DNA of 28,148 nucleotides, from the NCBI GenBank assembly GCA_964410945.1, contig CAYPJE010000040.1, positions 1 to 28,148 on the forward strand. Reading direction: 5' to 3'. A model generated the notes under the pieces. The model ran no database searches and was not told the origin of the DNA. It worked only from the letters and a program-made list of their open reading frames with translations. The position numbers were made by a program, and so were the translations under genes. Origin of the DNA: CAYPJE01 sp964410945. Lineage in GTDB: Bacteria; Fidelibacterota; Marinisomatia; Marinisomatales; TCS56. Of the stretch, positions 5,987-15,258 are shown one piece after another. How positions within the stretch are numbered: the first letter of the stretch is position 1; each line of letters starts with the position of its first letter.

Positions 5987-8880
5987 TGTTTCTTATGCTT
6001 AGTTTTAACGTTGTTTAACTCTATCTGCAATTGAACCAGATCTGATTCGATTCTTGAATATAACTGCGGAGCAAAATCAAGGCTGTTATCTTTCCCAACT
6101 GATTCCAGTTCATGGGCCAGGTTCCCCATTGATATCGCTCCGATATTATTGGCTGCCCCCTTGAGGGCATGAGCCACCCGATATACAATTTGTGCATTTT
6201 TATCATCGATCGCAGTTTTTAGTTCACTCAACTTCAAGGGTACATCATTCATGAAAGCTGTTACAATTGAATCGAAGACGGCCATATCATTGTCTACCAT
6301 TTCCAGTAAAGCTTTTTGATCAAGCAGGATGTTGGCCGGTCCATTGGCATTGTCCTTATCATTCTTGCACCACTTGTTGATCATATTTTTCAGTTTATCG
6401 GGTTTAATGGGTTTACTCATGTAATCATCCATTCCGGCTTCCAGGCATTTCTCGCGATCACCCGGCAGGGCAAAGGCAGTGACAGCGATGATTGGAATTT
6501 CATGCCATAGAACGTTTGTCTCTGGGTTACGGATGGCACTGGTTGCTTCGTATCCATTGAGTTGAGGCATCATTATATCCATGAATATCAGGTCGTAAGG
6601 GATGTTCTCCAATGCTGCAAGTGCTTCCAGCCCGTTTGATGCCGGATCAGCCTGATATCCAAGTTTCTGAAGTAATATCACAGCCATTTTTTGGCTGGGA
6701 ATATTATCATCGGCAACCAATATACGCAGGTTTTTTTCCTTAGGCCCGGCTTTTTCTGATATCGCTGATCCGTCCGGTTGTTTATTCTGGTTAGTCGGTG
6801 CATGCTGCCTGTGACGGGTATTCATGGCTTGAACAAGCGCCTCCTGTTTGATTGGTTTAGAAATAATATTCTCAGTGGATTCAGTTTTTACATTTATATT
6901 ATTATTAATTTGTGACAGGTTGACCATATGCACAATATTGGTAGTCTGGGACGAATTAGTAGGGTCGGTAATAATATTATTGCGATTGACGTCTGGCGGA
7001 TTGGCGGAATTATCAATCAAAACAGTCTGATATTTTTCCAATGATTTATGTGTCTGATGAATATCATTGAAATCACAAGAAGATTTTGAAGTAATATTTT
7101 TATATCCGAGAAATGATAGTTGGCTTTTTATTGCCTGAGTCACCAGTTGATTGGAACTGATTATCAGAACAGGATCATCGACAGTCTTTATCTCTTTATC
7201 GGTTGAAGTATTATTAAAGACTGCAGTCAAACAGAATATTGATCCCTTTCCGGGAATACTTTGGACTGTAATCGCGCCATCCATTTTTTCGGCCAGATGT
7301 CTGGATATTGATAAGCCCAGGCCGGTTCCACCATATTTGCGGGTTGGGGAGCCATCAGCTTGGGTAAATCCATCAAAAATTGTAGCCATGTCTTTACTTT
7401 CAATCCCGATTCCGGTGTCTTTGATTGAGAATGCCAATTCTATAGTATTTTCGTCAATTGCACCTATTTTCTTTACCTCGAGTATTACATGACCATCATT
7501 AGTAAACTTAATGGCATTGCTGACCAGGTTGTTTAGTATCTGCCGCAGGCGCCCTGGATCACCCTCAAGCTTCTGTGGAAGGCCGGTTTCAGCAAGATAG
7601 TGAATCTCCAGTCCCTTTTCCTGTGCTGAAACAGCCTGGTTACTCATAACATCTTCAACCGTTTCAAGCAGATCAAACTCCTGGTCTTTGAAGTTCAATT
7701 CTCCGACCTCAATTCTTGAGAAATCCAGGAGATCATTAACAACATTAAGTAAAGTATCAGCACTATTCTGAATGATCTGGACATACTCTTTCTGATCAGC
7801 ATTCATCCTGGTTTCCAATAACAGACCGGTCATTCCGATAATGCCGTTCATTGGCGTCCGCATTTCATGGCTAATATTGGCCAGGAAATAACTCTTTGCC
7901 TGATTGGCCGCATCGGCTTGGATTTTTGCTTTGTTCAATTCCTCGACTGTAGCGCTGAGGATAGATGAGTGTTCGGTTTCCGCCTCTTGTGCTGCTTTTA
8001 ATTCCAGGGCATACTGGTATATTTCCTTCTCCGCATTCTGAGCCTGTTGTACAGCCGCCTCCAGTTCTTTCTGATAACGGATCAGTTCAGTAATATCCCT
8101 GATTAGGAATTGGTACTGAAATACTTTGCCGGCCGGATTTCTATGTGATGAGATTGAGATTAAGCAATCTTTGATTTCACCGGTTTTATTCCTGGCCTGG
8201 ATTTCTAAATCCTTAGCCGTCTGGTCTCCGGCCTTTTTATCCAATACTTGTTTCAGGTCCTTAAAACTGATGAATAAATCATTGATCAGAGTATCATTCA
8301 ATTCATCACGGGAATATCCAAAGAAATCTATCCCGGCCGGATTAATATTAATTATTCGGTATTGTGGATCAATAAGTAAAATGGGTTCATGCGATTCTTC
8401 GAATACTGTCCTGAATTTCAGTTCACTTTCTATTAAGCCGGCCTGGACACTCTGAAGTTTATTCTGCTTGGAACGAATTTCCTCAATCCGGTAAGTTAGT
8501 TCGGTGACATCTTCAACAGAAATGAGGGCATAAATGGAACCATTACTGTCATCAATAAAAGATGATATAGTGATGTTCTGGTAATAATGATCGATGCCTT
8601 CACTACGATTAAAAAGACTGCGGTGAATCTGAGAGGAGAAAACCAGTGGTGGTCCGCCAGCGAAGATTGTGTTAATTCGCCGTTTATACTTATTATCCTT
8701 AAATTTTGGGAAAAATTTGTAGATTGGTTTTCTGATAATTCTTGATTCGTCTACAGATGTCCATTCCTGGATACGACGATTCCAGAAAACAACCCGGTAT
8801 TTATCATCGATTATGCAGACGCCTGTGGCAACAACATCCAGACCTCGGAGATTATCGCGGATTGATTTATCTTTAGTCAC
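5983..8880 (-). CDS. Hybrid histidine kinase: PAS-PAS-HisKA-HATPase-(REC)-REC-HPt
   Basis: The 965-residue kinase has no obvious membrane segment and should be cytoplasmic. Two PAS domains (about 15-130 and 150-270) are followed by a helical linker. The dimerisation domain carries His338 in ISHEMRTPMNG, and the ATP-binding domain has NNLVSNAIKF, DTGIGI and YGGTGLGLSI. A region at about 565-690 looks like a receiver that has lost its phospho-acceptor (VLIDNSANP in place of a D-x-x-P motif). A full receiver has Asp768 in FMDIMMPQLNG, and a C-terminal HPt domain has His904 in VAHALKGAANN. This is a complete internal His-Asp-His phosphorelay whose HPt can pass phosphate to the two response regulators encoded next. 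It lies 8 bases after the CheC-like gene. Confidence 0.95.
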   Translation of the reverse strand: MTKDKSIRDNLRGLDVVATGVCIIDDKYRVVFWNRRIQEWTSVDESRIIRKPIYKFFPKFKDNKYKRRINTIFAGGPPLVFSSQIHRSLFNRSEGIDHYYQNITISSFIDDSNGSIYALISVEDVTELTYRIEEIRSKQNKLQSVQAGLIESELKFRTVFEESHEPILLIDPQYRIININPAGIDFFGYSRDELNDTLINDLFISFKDLKQVLDKKAGDQTAKDLEIQARNKTGEIKDCLISISSHRNPAGKVFQYQFLIRDITELIRYQKELEAAVQQAQNAEKEIYQYALELKAAQEAETEHSSILSATVEELNKAKIQADAANQAKSYFLANISHEMRTPMNGIIGMTGLLLETRMNADQKEYVQIIQNSADTLLNVVNDLLDFSRIEVGELNFKDQEFDLLETVEDVMSNQAVSAQEKGLEIHYLAETGLPQKLEGDPGRLRQILNNLVSNAIKFTNDGHVILEVKKIGAIDENTIELAFSIKDTGIGIESKDMATIFDGFTQADGSPTRKYGGTGLGLSISRHLAEKMDGAITVQSIPGKGSIFCLTAVFNNTSTDKEIKTVDDPVLIISSNQLVTQAIKSQLSFLGYKNITSKSSCDFNDIHQTHKSLEKYQTVLIDNSANPPDVNRNNIITDPTNSSQTTNIVHMVNLSQINNNINVKTESTENIISKPIKQEALVQAMNTRHRQHAPTNQNKQPDGSAISEKAGPKEKNLRILVADDNIPSQKMAVILLQKLGYQADPASNGLEALAALENIPYDLIFMDIMMPQLNGYEATSAIRNPETNVLWHEIPIIAVTAFALPGDREKCLEAGMDDYMSKPIKPDKLKNMINKWCKNDKDNANGPANILLDQKALLEMVDNDMAVFDSIVTAFMNDVPLKLSELKTAIDDKNAQIVYRVAHALKGAANNIGAISMGNLAHELESVGKDNSLDFAPQLYSRIESDLVQLQIELNNVKTKHKKQ

Positions 8881-8888
8881 TGTGAATA

Positions 8889-9485
8889 TCAGTTGAGCTT
8901 GTCAAGATGTTCGACCAGCTGATTGAACGAATTCATTTCGAATATAAGGATTATATCCCCCTCAACTTCGATCGATTCGATGATGAAATGAGTCTCTGCC
9001 AGGATGTAGACCGTTTCCCGGTCATCTGTATTTTTTTCGAATAACTCATTGTACATTAATTCGAAATAAGTAGGAATGGAATATTCAAGTTGAACATTTA
9101 ACAGGTTACTGATTGTACCTATCACGGAATTAAGGACAATATTTCCAATTTCGCTGAGTGTTCCCATCCGCAGGGAATAGGAATTATCACTATTACTTTC
9201 TTCTCCTAATAATGCCGAGATAAGAACTGGAATGCCTTCTGTGGGAAATACAATTTGAGCCTGGCCATTGAAATCTTTGCGGAATGGTAATTTTACCCCA
9301 GAGATTTTTGTTAATTTAAAATTTCCTGCAATACTTCCCAGATCTTCAGAATTGATAATTTTAACGGATGGAACAGTTAATTGAATTGGGCGGTGCAGCA
9401 TAGTATTCAGCAGGCTGGCCCCGCGTCCGATACCAATATTGATCAGTTCCGTCAGTATATCAATATGTTCTGAATTCGGATTCAT
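8889..9485 (-). CDS. CheC-family CheY-P phosphatase
   Basis: The 198-residue protein carries the CheC/CheX/FliY phosphatase signature D-x3-E-x2-N-x22-P near its N-terminus (DILTELIN, with the proline 23 residues after the Asn). A second copy lies in the C-terminal half (SEIGNIVLN, again with Pro at the right distance, but Gly at the D/S position). Two active sites make it CheC-like rather than CheX-like. The family hydrolyses the aspartyl phosphate of CheY-type receivers. The adjacent upstream gene, one base away, encodes a lone receiver and is the obvious substrate. No cheA, cheW, receptor or flagellar gene is nearby, so it probably tunes this phosphorelay rather than chemotaxis. Confidence 0.88.
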   Translation of the reverse strand: MNPNSEHIDILTELINIGIGRGASLLNTMLHRPIQLTVPSVKIINSEDLGSIAGNFKLTKISGVKLPFRKDFNGQAQIVFPTEGIPVLISALLGEESNSDNSYSLRMGTLSEIGNIVLNSVIGTISNLLNVQLEYSIPTYFELMYNELFEKNTDDRETVYILAETHFIIESIEVEGDIILIFEMNSFNQLVEHLDKLN

Positions 9486-9486
9486 G

Positions 9487-9855
9487 TTAATCCTGGTCAG
9501 TGTTGGTTATATTCTTGATGGTACTTATCAGTTCATCTGGCTGTGGTGGTTTGTTAAGAAATGCTTTAGCTCCCAATTGGACGCAATCTGCTTTGGTGCT
9601 TTCCTGCACATCGGATGATATGATGATTACCGGCGTGGTGATATTTTCTTTTTTTAATATTTCCAGGACATTCCTTCCCGTTACTTCAGGCATCAGTAAA
9701 TCAAGTGTTATGCAAATCGGTTTATATTCGTTATGCAGATCGATAATATTCTTTCCGGAGTCGGATTCTATGGTGCTGAAACCAGCCTGTTCCAGGGTTG
9801 ATCGAATCACACCGCGACTGAAAATTGAATCGTCAACGATTAAAATCGTACTCAT
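9487..9855 (-). CDS. Single-domain response regulator (CheY-like)
   Basis: The 122-residue receiver opens with ILIVDDS and has the phospho-acceptor Asp in LDLLMPEVTG, Ser in IISSD as the switch residue, and Lys in LNKPP. It has no output domain. It is first in the minus-strand signalling operon and is followed after one base by the CheC-type phosphatase gene. A good ribosome binding site (AAAGGA) precedes the ATG by about 10 bases. The pairing with a phosphatase suggests that its phosphorylation is short-lived and that it works by binding a partner, as CheY does. Confidence 0.92.
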   Translation of the reverse strand: MSTILIVDDSIFSRGVIRSTLEQAGFSTIESDSGKNIIDLHNEYKPICITLDLLMPEVTGRNVLEILKKENITTPVIIISSDVQESTKADCVQLGAKAFLNKPPQPDELISTIKNITNTDQD

Positions 9856-10168
9856 ATAGAAAAATCCTTTAGTATGTTACTGCTGTTTGGATGGGATGTA
9901 CTTCTATCTTCCATCAGCGTTTTTAGTGCAAAGTTTGTACCAAATTCTGATCCGCTCCTAACTCTTTAATAAATGACATTCATTGGTTGCAGAATCTTTT
10001 GTGAATCAGGAAGTTTTTTCCACTCCTGAGCGAGACTGGTCCCCTGTCTCAAAATGATAGTTTGGCTTACCTGTTTTAATTAACGTATTTTTTCATTGGT
10101 TCTGAAATTGGCAATAAGTACAATAAATACAGTGAAAATGATAAGTTTTACCGGTAAGGACAGGCTCC
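9856..10168. promoter_or_regulatory. Divergent intergenic region between two signalling operons
   Basis: This 313-base AT-rich gap separates the minus-strand receiver gene from the plus-strand PAS kinase gene, so promoters for both should lie here. For the plus strand, TTGGTT (10096-10101), a 17-base spacer and TACAAT (10119-10124) form a fair sigma-70 candidate. AAGGA (10156-10160) is the ribosome binding site. Two inverted repeats are visible: AATGA/TCATT at 9972-9984 and TCAGGA/TCCTGA at 10006-10029 with a 12-base gap. I see no convincing open frame or RNA gene. Confidence 0.45.
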
Positions 10169-13100
10169 ATGAATAATGTTATTTTACTCGTTTCCGATGA
10201 TCTGAGATTTCGGAAGCTGTTATCCAGTACTCTTGCGACCGGGGATTTGGTATTTCAGGAAATAGGAAGTGACAAGCCGATTATTGATATAATCTCGGAA
10301 TCGGAGACTGATTTAGTATTGCTTGACATTGATCTTAAGCATAACAAAGGTTTTGATATACTCGCTGAAATCAAATCGGCTAACCGGCCTTTGGAATGTA
10401 TCACTTTCACCCGGAATCCTTCACCAAGTAAAGTGAAAACAGCCGTCGAAAATGGGTCATTCTACTGTTTAAGTAAAAAATATGAGCCGGAACAGGTAAA
10501 CCAATCGATTAAACAAGCGCTCGAAAAAATTCATATATTTAATCAACTGAATGCCCGCGACGAGCTTTTCAGCTCCTTTTTTGAGAATGCCACCATAGGC
10601 ATTTATCGGTCAACTCCCTCGGGAGAGTTTATTATGGCCAACCAAGCCCTGCTTTCAATGCTGGGCTTTGAGAATTTTGAACAACTGTCGAAAAGGAATC
10701 TTGATAAAAAATTATATCTTAGAAATCAGGACCGGGAACGGTTTCGCAACCAAGTACAGGAATATGGTGTTGTTCAAGGCTTTGAAGCAGCATGGGTTTG
10801 TCGGGATGGAACCTCCATTCATATCCGCGAAAGCGCAAAAGCAATTAAGGATGTCGACGGAAAACTTAGTTATTATGATGGAACTGTTGAAGATGTAACT
10901 GATCGAAAAGCAGCCCGCGGGCAGTTAATTGAATCTGAGGAACGCTACCGGAGCTTGATCGAGTTATCTCCTCAGGGTATTGTGACTATCAATCTGAAGG
11001 GAGTCATTACTTCGATTAATTCAACCGGAATGACTATTATCGGATACGACAAAGATGAAATTATTGGAAAACATTTTACTCAGTTGTCCGGTTTCAGACC
11101 CCGAGATTTACCACAATTGAAGACGCTTTTCCGGCAATTTTTTAAGGGGGAGGATATCCCTCCGGTTGAAATATCTTGGCAGTTGAAGGATGGTTCCCGG
11201 CATGATATCCTGGCGTATATCGGTCAGATAAAGTCGGGCGGAAAGGTTGCCGGATTGCAGGCAACTTTTAATGATATAACTGCCACGAGACAAGCCGAGC
11301 AGGAGACCGCTCTGACCCAGGAAAACCTGAATAATGTATTCAATCTCACTTCTGATGCTATCATTATACAGAATCAGAAGCGGGAAATAGTGGCTGTCAA
11401 TGATGCAACAGTAAAACTGTTCGGTTATACTCGTGAAGAATTACTGACTGACAGGAATATTATTTTAGCAGATCGGGCTTTCACAACTGATAAAGAGGCC
11501 AATAAGTATATTAATCTTGCAATGGCAGGTGAAACACAGCGCTTCGAATGGTATGGTAAAACAAAAAGTGGAAGATCTTTCCCGGAAGAAATTGTATTGA
11601 ATCGAACCGTATATAATGGTGAAGCGGTGATAATGATTACAATACGTGATATATCTGACCGGAAGAATGTTGAGGTTGAGCTGTTTCAGAAGTCCCAGGA
11701 CCTGGAACTGATAAACTCATTAAACGATTTGTCCCGGAGCGGTAAATCAATTCGCGAACTTTGTGAATACTTTTCTCAGAATACCATATCCTTTTTCCCT
11801 GGTTTTGGGGTGGCAATCTACCTGGCTTCCCGCGATTACCAGGAGTTGCATCTACAGAATTCAGGTCTGTCAGAAAAGTTATTCAGGAAAGTGGAAACAA
11901 TAATTGGTGGAAAAATCGTATTGCCTGTGATTCCATTAACTGAAGGCAGTATGCATAAATCATTATTTATGAAAGGCGAAGCGGCACATATCAACGGATA
12001 TGATGATATCATAACCCTGGTCATGGAAATGACAAAATCTTCCCTGCTGCGAAAAATGATTCCGACTGTTATCAAGACTCTTGATGTGAAGGATATGTAT
12101 GTTTTCCCGCTGGTCACTGGTTCAGAATCAATCGGATTCGCTTCTTCATCTGAATTACCGCCAGGACGAAAAGACCGGGAACGCTTTGAAATTCTTTTAA
12201 CCCAGCTGGCCACAGTCATCGGACATAGACGGAATGAGGAATCCATTGTCGAAAATGAACGAAGATTAAACATTCTGATCGGGAATTTGCCAGGCGTTGC
12301 TTATCGTTGTCTGAATGACGAGCAATGGTCCATGAAATATCTGAGTGAAGGCTTCACGCGAATCTTCGGATATCCGGTGGATAATCTCATTGATAATAAA
12401 GTACTGTCATACAATGATCTGGTGTTCCCAGATGATAGAAATGCAATCTGGGATAAGATTCAAAAATCGATTGATGATGATAAAGCCTTTGAAATTGAGT
12501 ACCGGATTATAGATTCACAGGGCGTGGTTCACTGGGTTTGGGAGCGTGGGATTGTTGTATCTGAGCCAGGAATAGAGCCACAGGTATTAGAGGGCTTTAT
12601 AAACGAAATTACCGACCGCAAACAGGCTCAAAATGATCTGAAAAAACTGGCCCTGGAATGGCAGACAACTTTTGACGCTATGAGCGATGCGATCTGGCTG
12701 GTCGATTTGGATGGCCGTATCCTTAGGCATAATGAGGCGACTTTGAATTGGTTGCAGGTTCAACCGGATGAAATAACAAATAAGCACTGCTGGGAACTTG
12801 TCCATGGCCAGGAAGAGCCGATTCCCGAGTGCCCGATTCTGAAGATGAAGATATCCAAACAAAGAGAGTCGCGGGAACTGCAAATCGATAATGCCTGGAT
12901 CGAGGTAACGGTCGATCCAATTAAAAATGATCATGGGGGTCTTATTGGTGCGGTACATGTTGTCAAGGATATAACCGACCGCAAATTAACTGATAAAGCA
13001 TTACGGGAATCGGAAGAATTAAACCGGATTACGCTGGAGAATGTATCCAACCCGATTTTCATTACTGATGACAGTGGCAGTTTTACGTTTATTGGCTCGA

Positions 13101-14521
13101 GTGTTGTTCCGGTTTTGGGATATTCGGTCGATGAAATCTGGGCTATGGAAAATATATCTGTAATGTTCCAGAACGATTTGATGTTACAATCCGGAATTAC
13201 GGATTTTGCCACCAATGATATAATTGAGCTTCCAATTCGTACCAAAAAAGGTGACGAAATTTTACTCTCGATTCATATTAAGCGGGTCAATATCATGGGC
13301 GGCACCGTAATGTATACCTGCAGCGATATAACCCAGCGGAAGCAGTACGAGATGGAACTGCGCGACAGTGAGAAACGGTATCGGTCAATTTTTAATAATT
13401 CACCTGTATCACTGTGGGAGGAGGATTTTTCCAGGATAAAAACCTATCTGGATGGGTTGATTGCCGAAGGTGTTACCGATATTGAACAATACCTGAATGA
13501 ACATCCTGAGGATATCGTTAAATGTGCCAGAATGGTGGAGATATTGACCGTTAACCAGGAAACAGTGAAACTGCTTGAAGCCGAATCGGTCGATCAGATT
13601 TTTGGTAACTTGGATCGAATATTCACCGGTGATTCTTTACATTCATTTAAGGATGAACTGGTTGCCTTGTATCAGAACAAAGGATCGTTTAGTTCAGAGG
13701 TGGAAAACAAAACCATTACCGGAAAATCAATCAACTGTATCATCAATGCCTCGATTGCTCCGGGGTATGAGGACAGTTGGGGGAAAGTACTGGTTTCACT
13801 GGCTGATATAACCAAAGCAAAACAGGCTGAGCTTGAACGCCAGAAAGCTGAAGATGAGATCAGAGACTACAGTATAAGGCTGAAGCAATTGACGAATTAT
13901 CTTCGTGATTCAATCGAGCAGAAACGAACCAGGATTTCACGTGAAATACACGATGAACTGGGGCAAGCCCTTACAGCCATCCGAATTGATTTGGGATTGC
14001 TGGAAGAAGATGCCGGTGATAATGAGGAAATATTGAGCCGGTTGAAAAATATGGATGAACTGGTCGATAATACTATCACCCAGACCCGTCGGATATCGGC
14101 CGATCTTCGCCCAAGTATCCTGGATGACCTTGGTCTGCTGCCGGCCATGGAATGGTATCTTGACGATTTTACAAAACGTACCGGAATAAAGTGCAATTTC
14201 TCCAATTCAGTTCCTGATGAGGATATTCCGGAGGATATAATTATTCCGGTTTACCGGTTGGTCCAGGAAACTTTAACCAATGTTGCCCGACATGCCAAGG
14301 CAACCAAAGTAGATATAAAAATGTGGTTAGAGGAGGATGCCATAGAAATAGTAATCCGGGATAACGGATCTGGAATATCGGCGGAGCAGTTAAAAAACCC
14401 GAAATCACTGGGTCTGATCGGAATGCAGGAAAGAATTGGATTTGTTGGAGGTAAGATCGAAATTTCAGGCCAGAAAGGGAAGGGTACAATGGTAAAAGTG
14501 AAATTACCACTGAATCAATGA
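10169..14521 (+). CDS. Very large multi-PAS histidine kinase with N-terminal receiver (NarL/DegS-type kinase core)
   Basis: This soluble 1450-residue protein begins with a receiver domain (about 1-120; Asp53 in LLDIDL). Three PAS/PAC units follow (about 135-250, 260-375, 385-500), then a GAF-like domain (about 510-690). Four more PAS units lie at about 695-815, 825-945, 950-1060 and 1070-1220. Most are recognisable from ITDRK-type linker endings. The kinase core is the HisKA_3 type: His1261 in REIHDELGQAL, then a HATPase domain with QETLTNVARHA, DNGSGI and a C-terminal GKGTMVKVKLPL. This core type partners with LuxR-type regulators, and exactly such a gene overlaps its stop codon by 4 bases. 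The N-terminal receiver may let another kinase gate it. The seven PAS and one GAF modules suggest several inputs. None of the ligands can be named. Confidence 0.95.
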   Translation: MNNVILLVSDDLRFRKLLSSTLATGDLVFQEIGSDKPIIDIISESETDLVLLDIDLKHNKGFDILAEIKSANRPLECITFTRNPSPSKVKTAVENGSFYCLSKKYEPEQVNQSIKQALEKIHIFNQLNARDELFSSFFENATIGIYRSTPSGEFIMANQALLSMLGFENFEQLSKRNLDKKLYLRNQDRERFRNQVQEYGVVQGFEAAWVCRDGTSIHIRESAKAIKDVDGKLSYYDGTVEDVTDRKAARGQLIESEERYRSLIELSPQGIVTINLKGVITSINSTGMTIIGYDKDEIIGKHFTQLSGFRPRDLPQLKTLFRQFFKGEDIPPVEISWQLKDGSRHDILAYIGQIKSGGKVAGLQATFNDITATRQAEQETALTQENLNNVFNLTSDAIIIQNQKREIVAVNDATVKLFGYTREELLTDRNIILADRAFTTDKEANKYINLAMAGETQRFEWYGKTKSGRSFPEEIVLNRTVYNGEAVIMITIRDISDRKNVEVELFQKSQDLELINSLNDLSRSGKSIRELCEYFSQNTISFFPGFGVAIYLASRDYQELHLQNSGLSEKLFRKVETIIGGKIVLPVIPLTEGSMHKSLFMKGEAAHINGYDDIITLVMEMTKSSLLRKMIPTVIKTLDVKDMYVFPLVTGSESIGFASSSELPPGRKDRERFEILLTQLATVIGHRRNEESIVENERRLNILIGNLPGVAYRCLNDEQWSMKYLSEGFTRIFGYPVDNLIDNKVLSYNDLVFPDDRNAIWDKIQKSIDDDKAFEIEYRIIDSQGVVHWVWERGIVVSEPGIEPQVLEGFINEITDRKQAQNDLKKLALEWQTTFDAMSDAIWLVDLDGRILRHNEATLNWLQVQPDEITNKHCWELVHGQEEPIPECPILKMKISKQRESRELQIDNAWIEVTVDPIKNDHGGLIGAVHVVKDITDRKLTDKALRESEELNRITLENVSNPIFITDDSGSFTFIGSSVVPVLGYSVDEIWAMENISVMFQNDLMLQSGITDFATNDIIELPIRTKKGDEILLSIHIKRVNIMGGTVMYTCSDITQRKQYEMELRDSEKRYRSIFNNSPVSLWEEDFSRIKTYLDGLIAEGVTDIEQYLNEHPEDIVKCARMVEILTVNQETVKLLEAESVDQIFGNLDRIFTGDSLHSFKDELVALYQNKGSFSSEVENKTITGKSINCIINASIAPGYEDSWGKVLVSLADITKAKQAELERQKAEDEIRDYSIRLKQLTNYLRDSIEQKRTRISREIHDELGQALTAIRIDLGLLEEDAGDNEEILSRLKNMDELVDNTITQTRRISADLRPSILDDLGLLPAMEWYLDDFTKRTGIKCNFSNSVPDEDIPEDIIIPVYRLVQETLTNVARHAKATKVDIKMWLEEDAIEIVIRDNGSGISAEQLKNPKSLGLIGMQERIGFVGGKIEISGQKGKGTMVKVKLPLNQ

Positions 14522-15147
14522 TAAATATACTGATTTGCGACGACCATCCGATTGTTCGCCAGGGATTGAAAGATATAATTAACCGTATTCCGGGCTTTTC
14601 TGTAATTGGTGAAGTGAATGACGGATCCGAAGCTCTGCAGTTTCTGGGACAGAATGCTGTTGATCTGTTGGTCCTCGATATATCACTGCCGGGCCAGGAT
14701 GGAATCGAGGTATTGAAACAGGTAAAAAGTATTTATCCTGGGGTTAAAGTATTAATTCTCAGCATGCATTCGGAAGAACAGTATGCCCAGCGCTCATATC
14801 GGAGTGGTGCTTACGGCTATATCACAAAAAATAATGTTGTCAGCGAATTATCAAAAGCCTTGACCGTTATTGCCGATGGCAAACGCTATGTTTCAGATCA
14901 TTTTTCATCTCTGATGATTGAAGACCTGGGCAGGATTGATGTTGAGCGGTATAAGCGCTTGACGGATCGCGAGCTGCAGATTTTTCTCCAGATCGCTGTT
15001 GGTAAGTCAATCAAGGATATTGCCAGTGAATTATCGCTTAGCATTAAAACAGTGAGTACATACCGGCACCGGGTACTTGAGAAACTGAAATTCAAATCTA
15101 ATGCCGATCTGATCCGCTATGCCCTTGACAAGGGACTAATTAATTGA
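14518..15147 (+). CDS. LuxR/NarL-family response regulator
   Basis: The 209-residue protein has a receiver domain with Asp54 in VLDISLPGQDG, a Thr/Ser switch region and Lys in GYITKNN. Its C-terminal LuxR-type helix-turn-helix (about 145-205) contains LTDRELQIFLQIAVGKSIKD and KTVSTYRHRVLEKL. It should bind DNA as a dimer when phosphorylated. Its start overlaps the stop of the PAS kinase gene (ATGA), which is strong evidence that the two form a cognate pair. It is the only two-component protein in the window with a recognised DNA-binding domain. A perfect inverted repeat 26 bases past its stop (15173-15188) is a possible target site. Confidence 0.95.
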   Translation: MINILICDDHPIVRQGLKDIINRIPGFSVIGEVNDGSEALQFLGQNAVDLLVLDISLPGQDGIEVLKQVKSIYPGVKVLILSMHSEEQYAQRSYRSGAYGYITKNNVVSELSKALTVIADGKRYVSDHFSSLMIEDLGRIDVERYKRLTDRELQIFLQIAVGKSIKDIASELSLSIKTVSTYRHRVLEKLKFKSNADLIRYALDKGLIN

Positions 15148-15172
15148 TTTGCTGTGATTTAAATCTTGGTTT

Positions 15173-15188
15173 GTAGGAAAAATCCTAC
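15173..15188. promoter_or_regulatory. Perfect inverted repeat upstream of a receiver gene, possible operator
   Basis: GTAGGA and TCCTAC are separated by AAAA. No T-tract follows, so it is unlikely to be a terminator. It lies 71 bases before the next start codon. A -10-like TATAAG (15232-15237) has no good -35 box, which would suit activator-dependent transcription. The size and symmetry fit a LuxR-type regulator site, and a LuxR-type regulator gene ends just upstream. This assignment is inference. Confidence 0.4.
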
Positions 15189-15258
15189 CTGAGAATGCGT
15201 TATTGTCTTACGGGATGATTTAATCACGCAGTATAAGTTATGAGGACCATAATCAGGC

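Noticed and set aside
15173..15188. Terminator after the LuxR-type regulator gene
   Set aside because: The stem is perfect but AT-rich in its loop, only 6 base pairs long, and followed by CTGAGAATG rather than a T-run. It fits an operator better.
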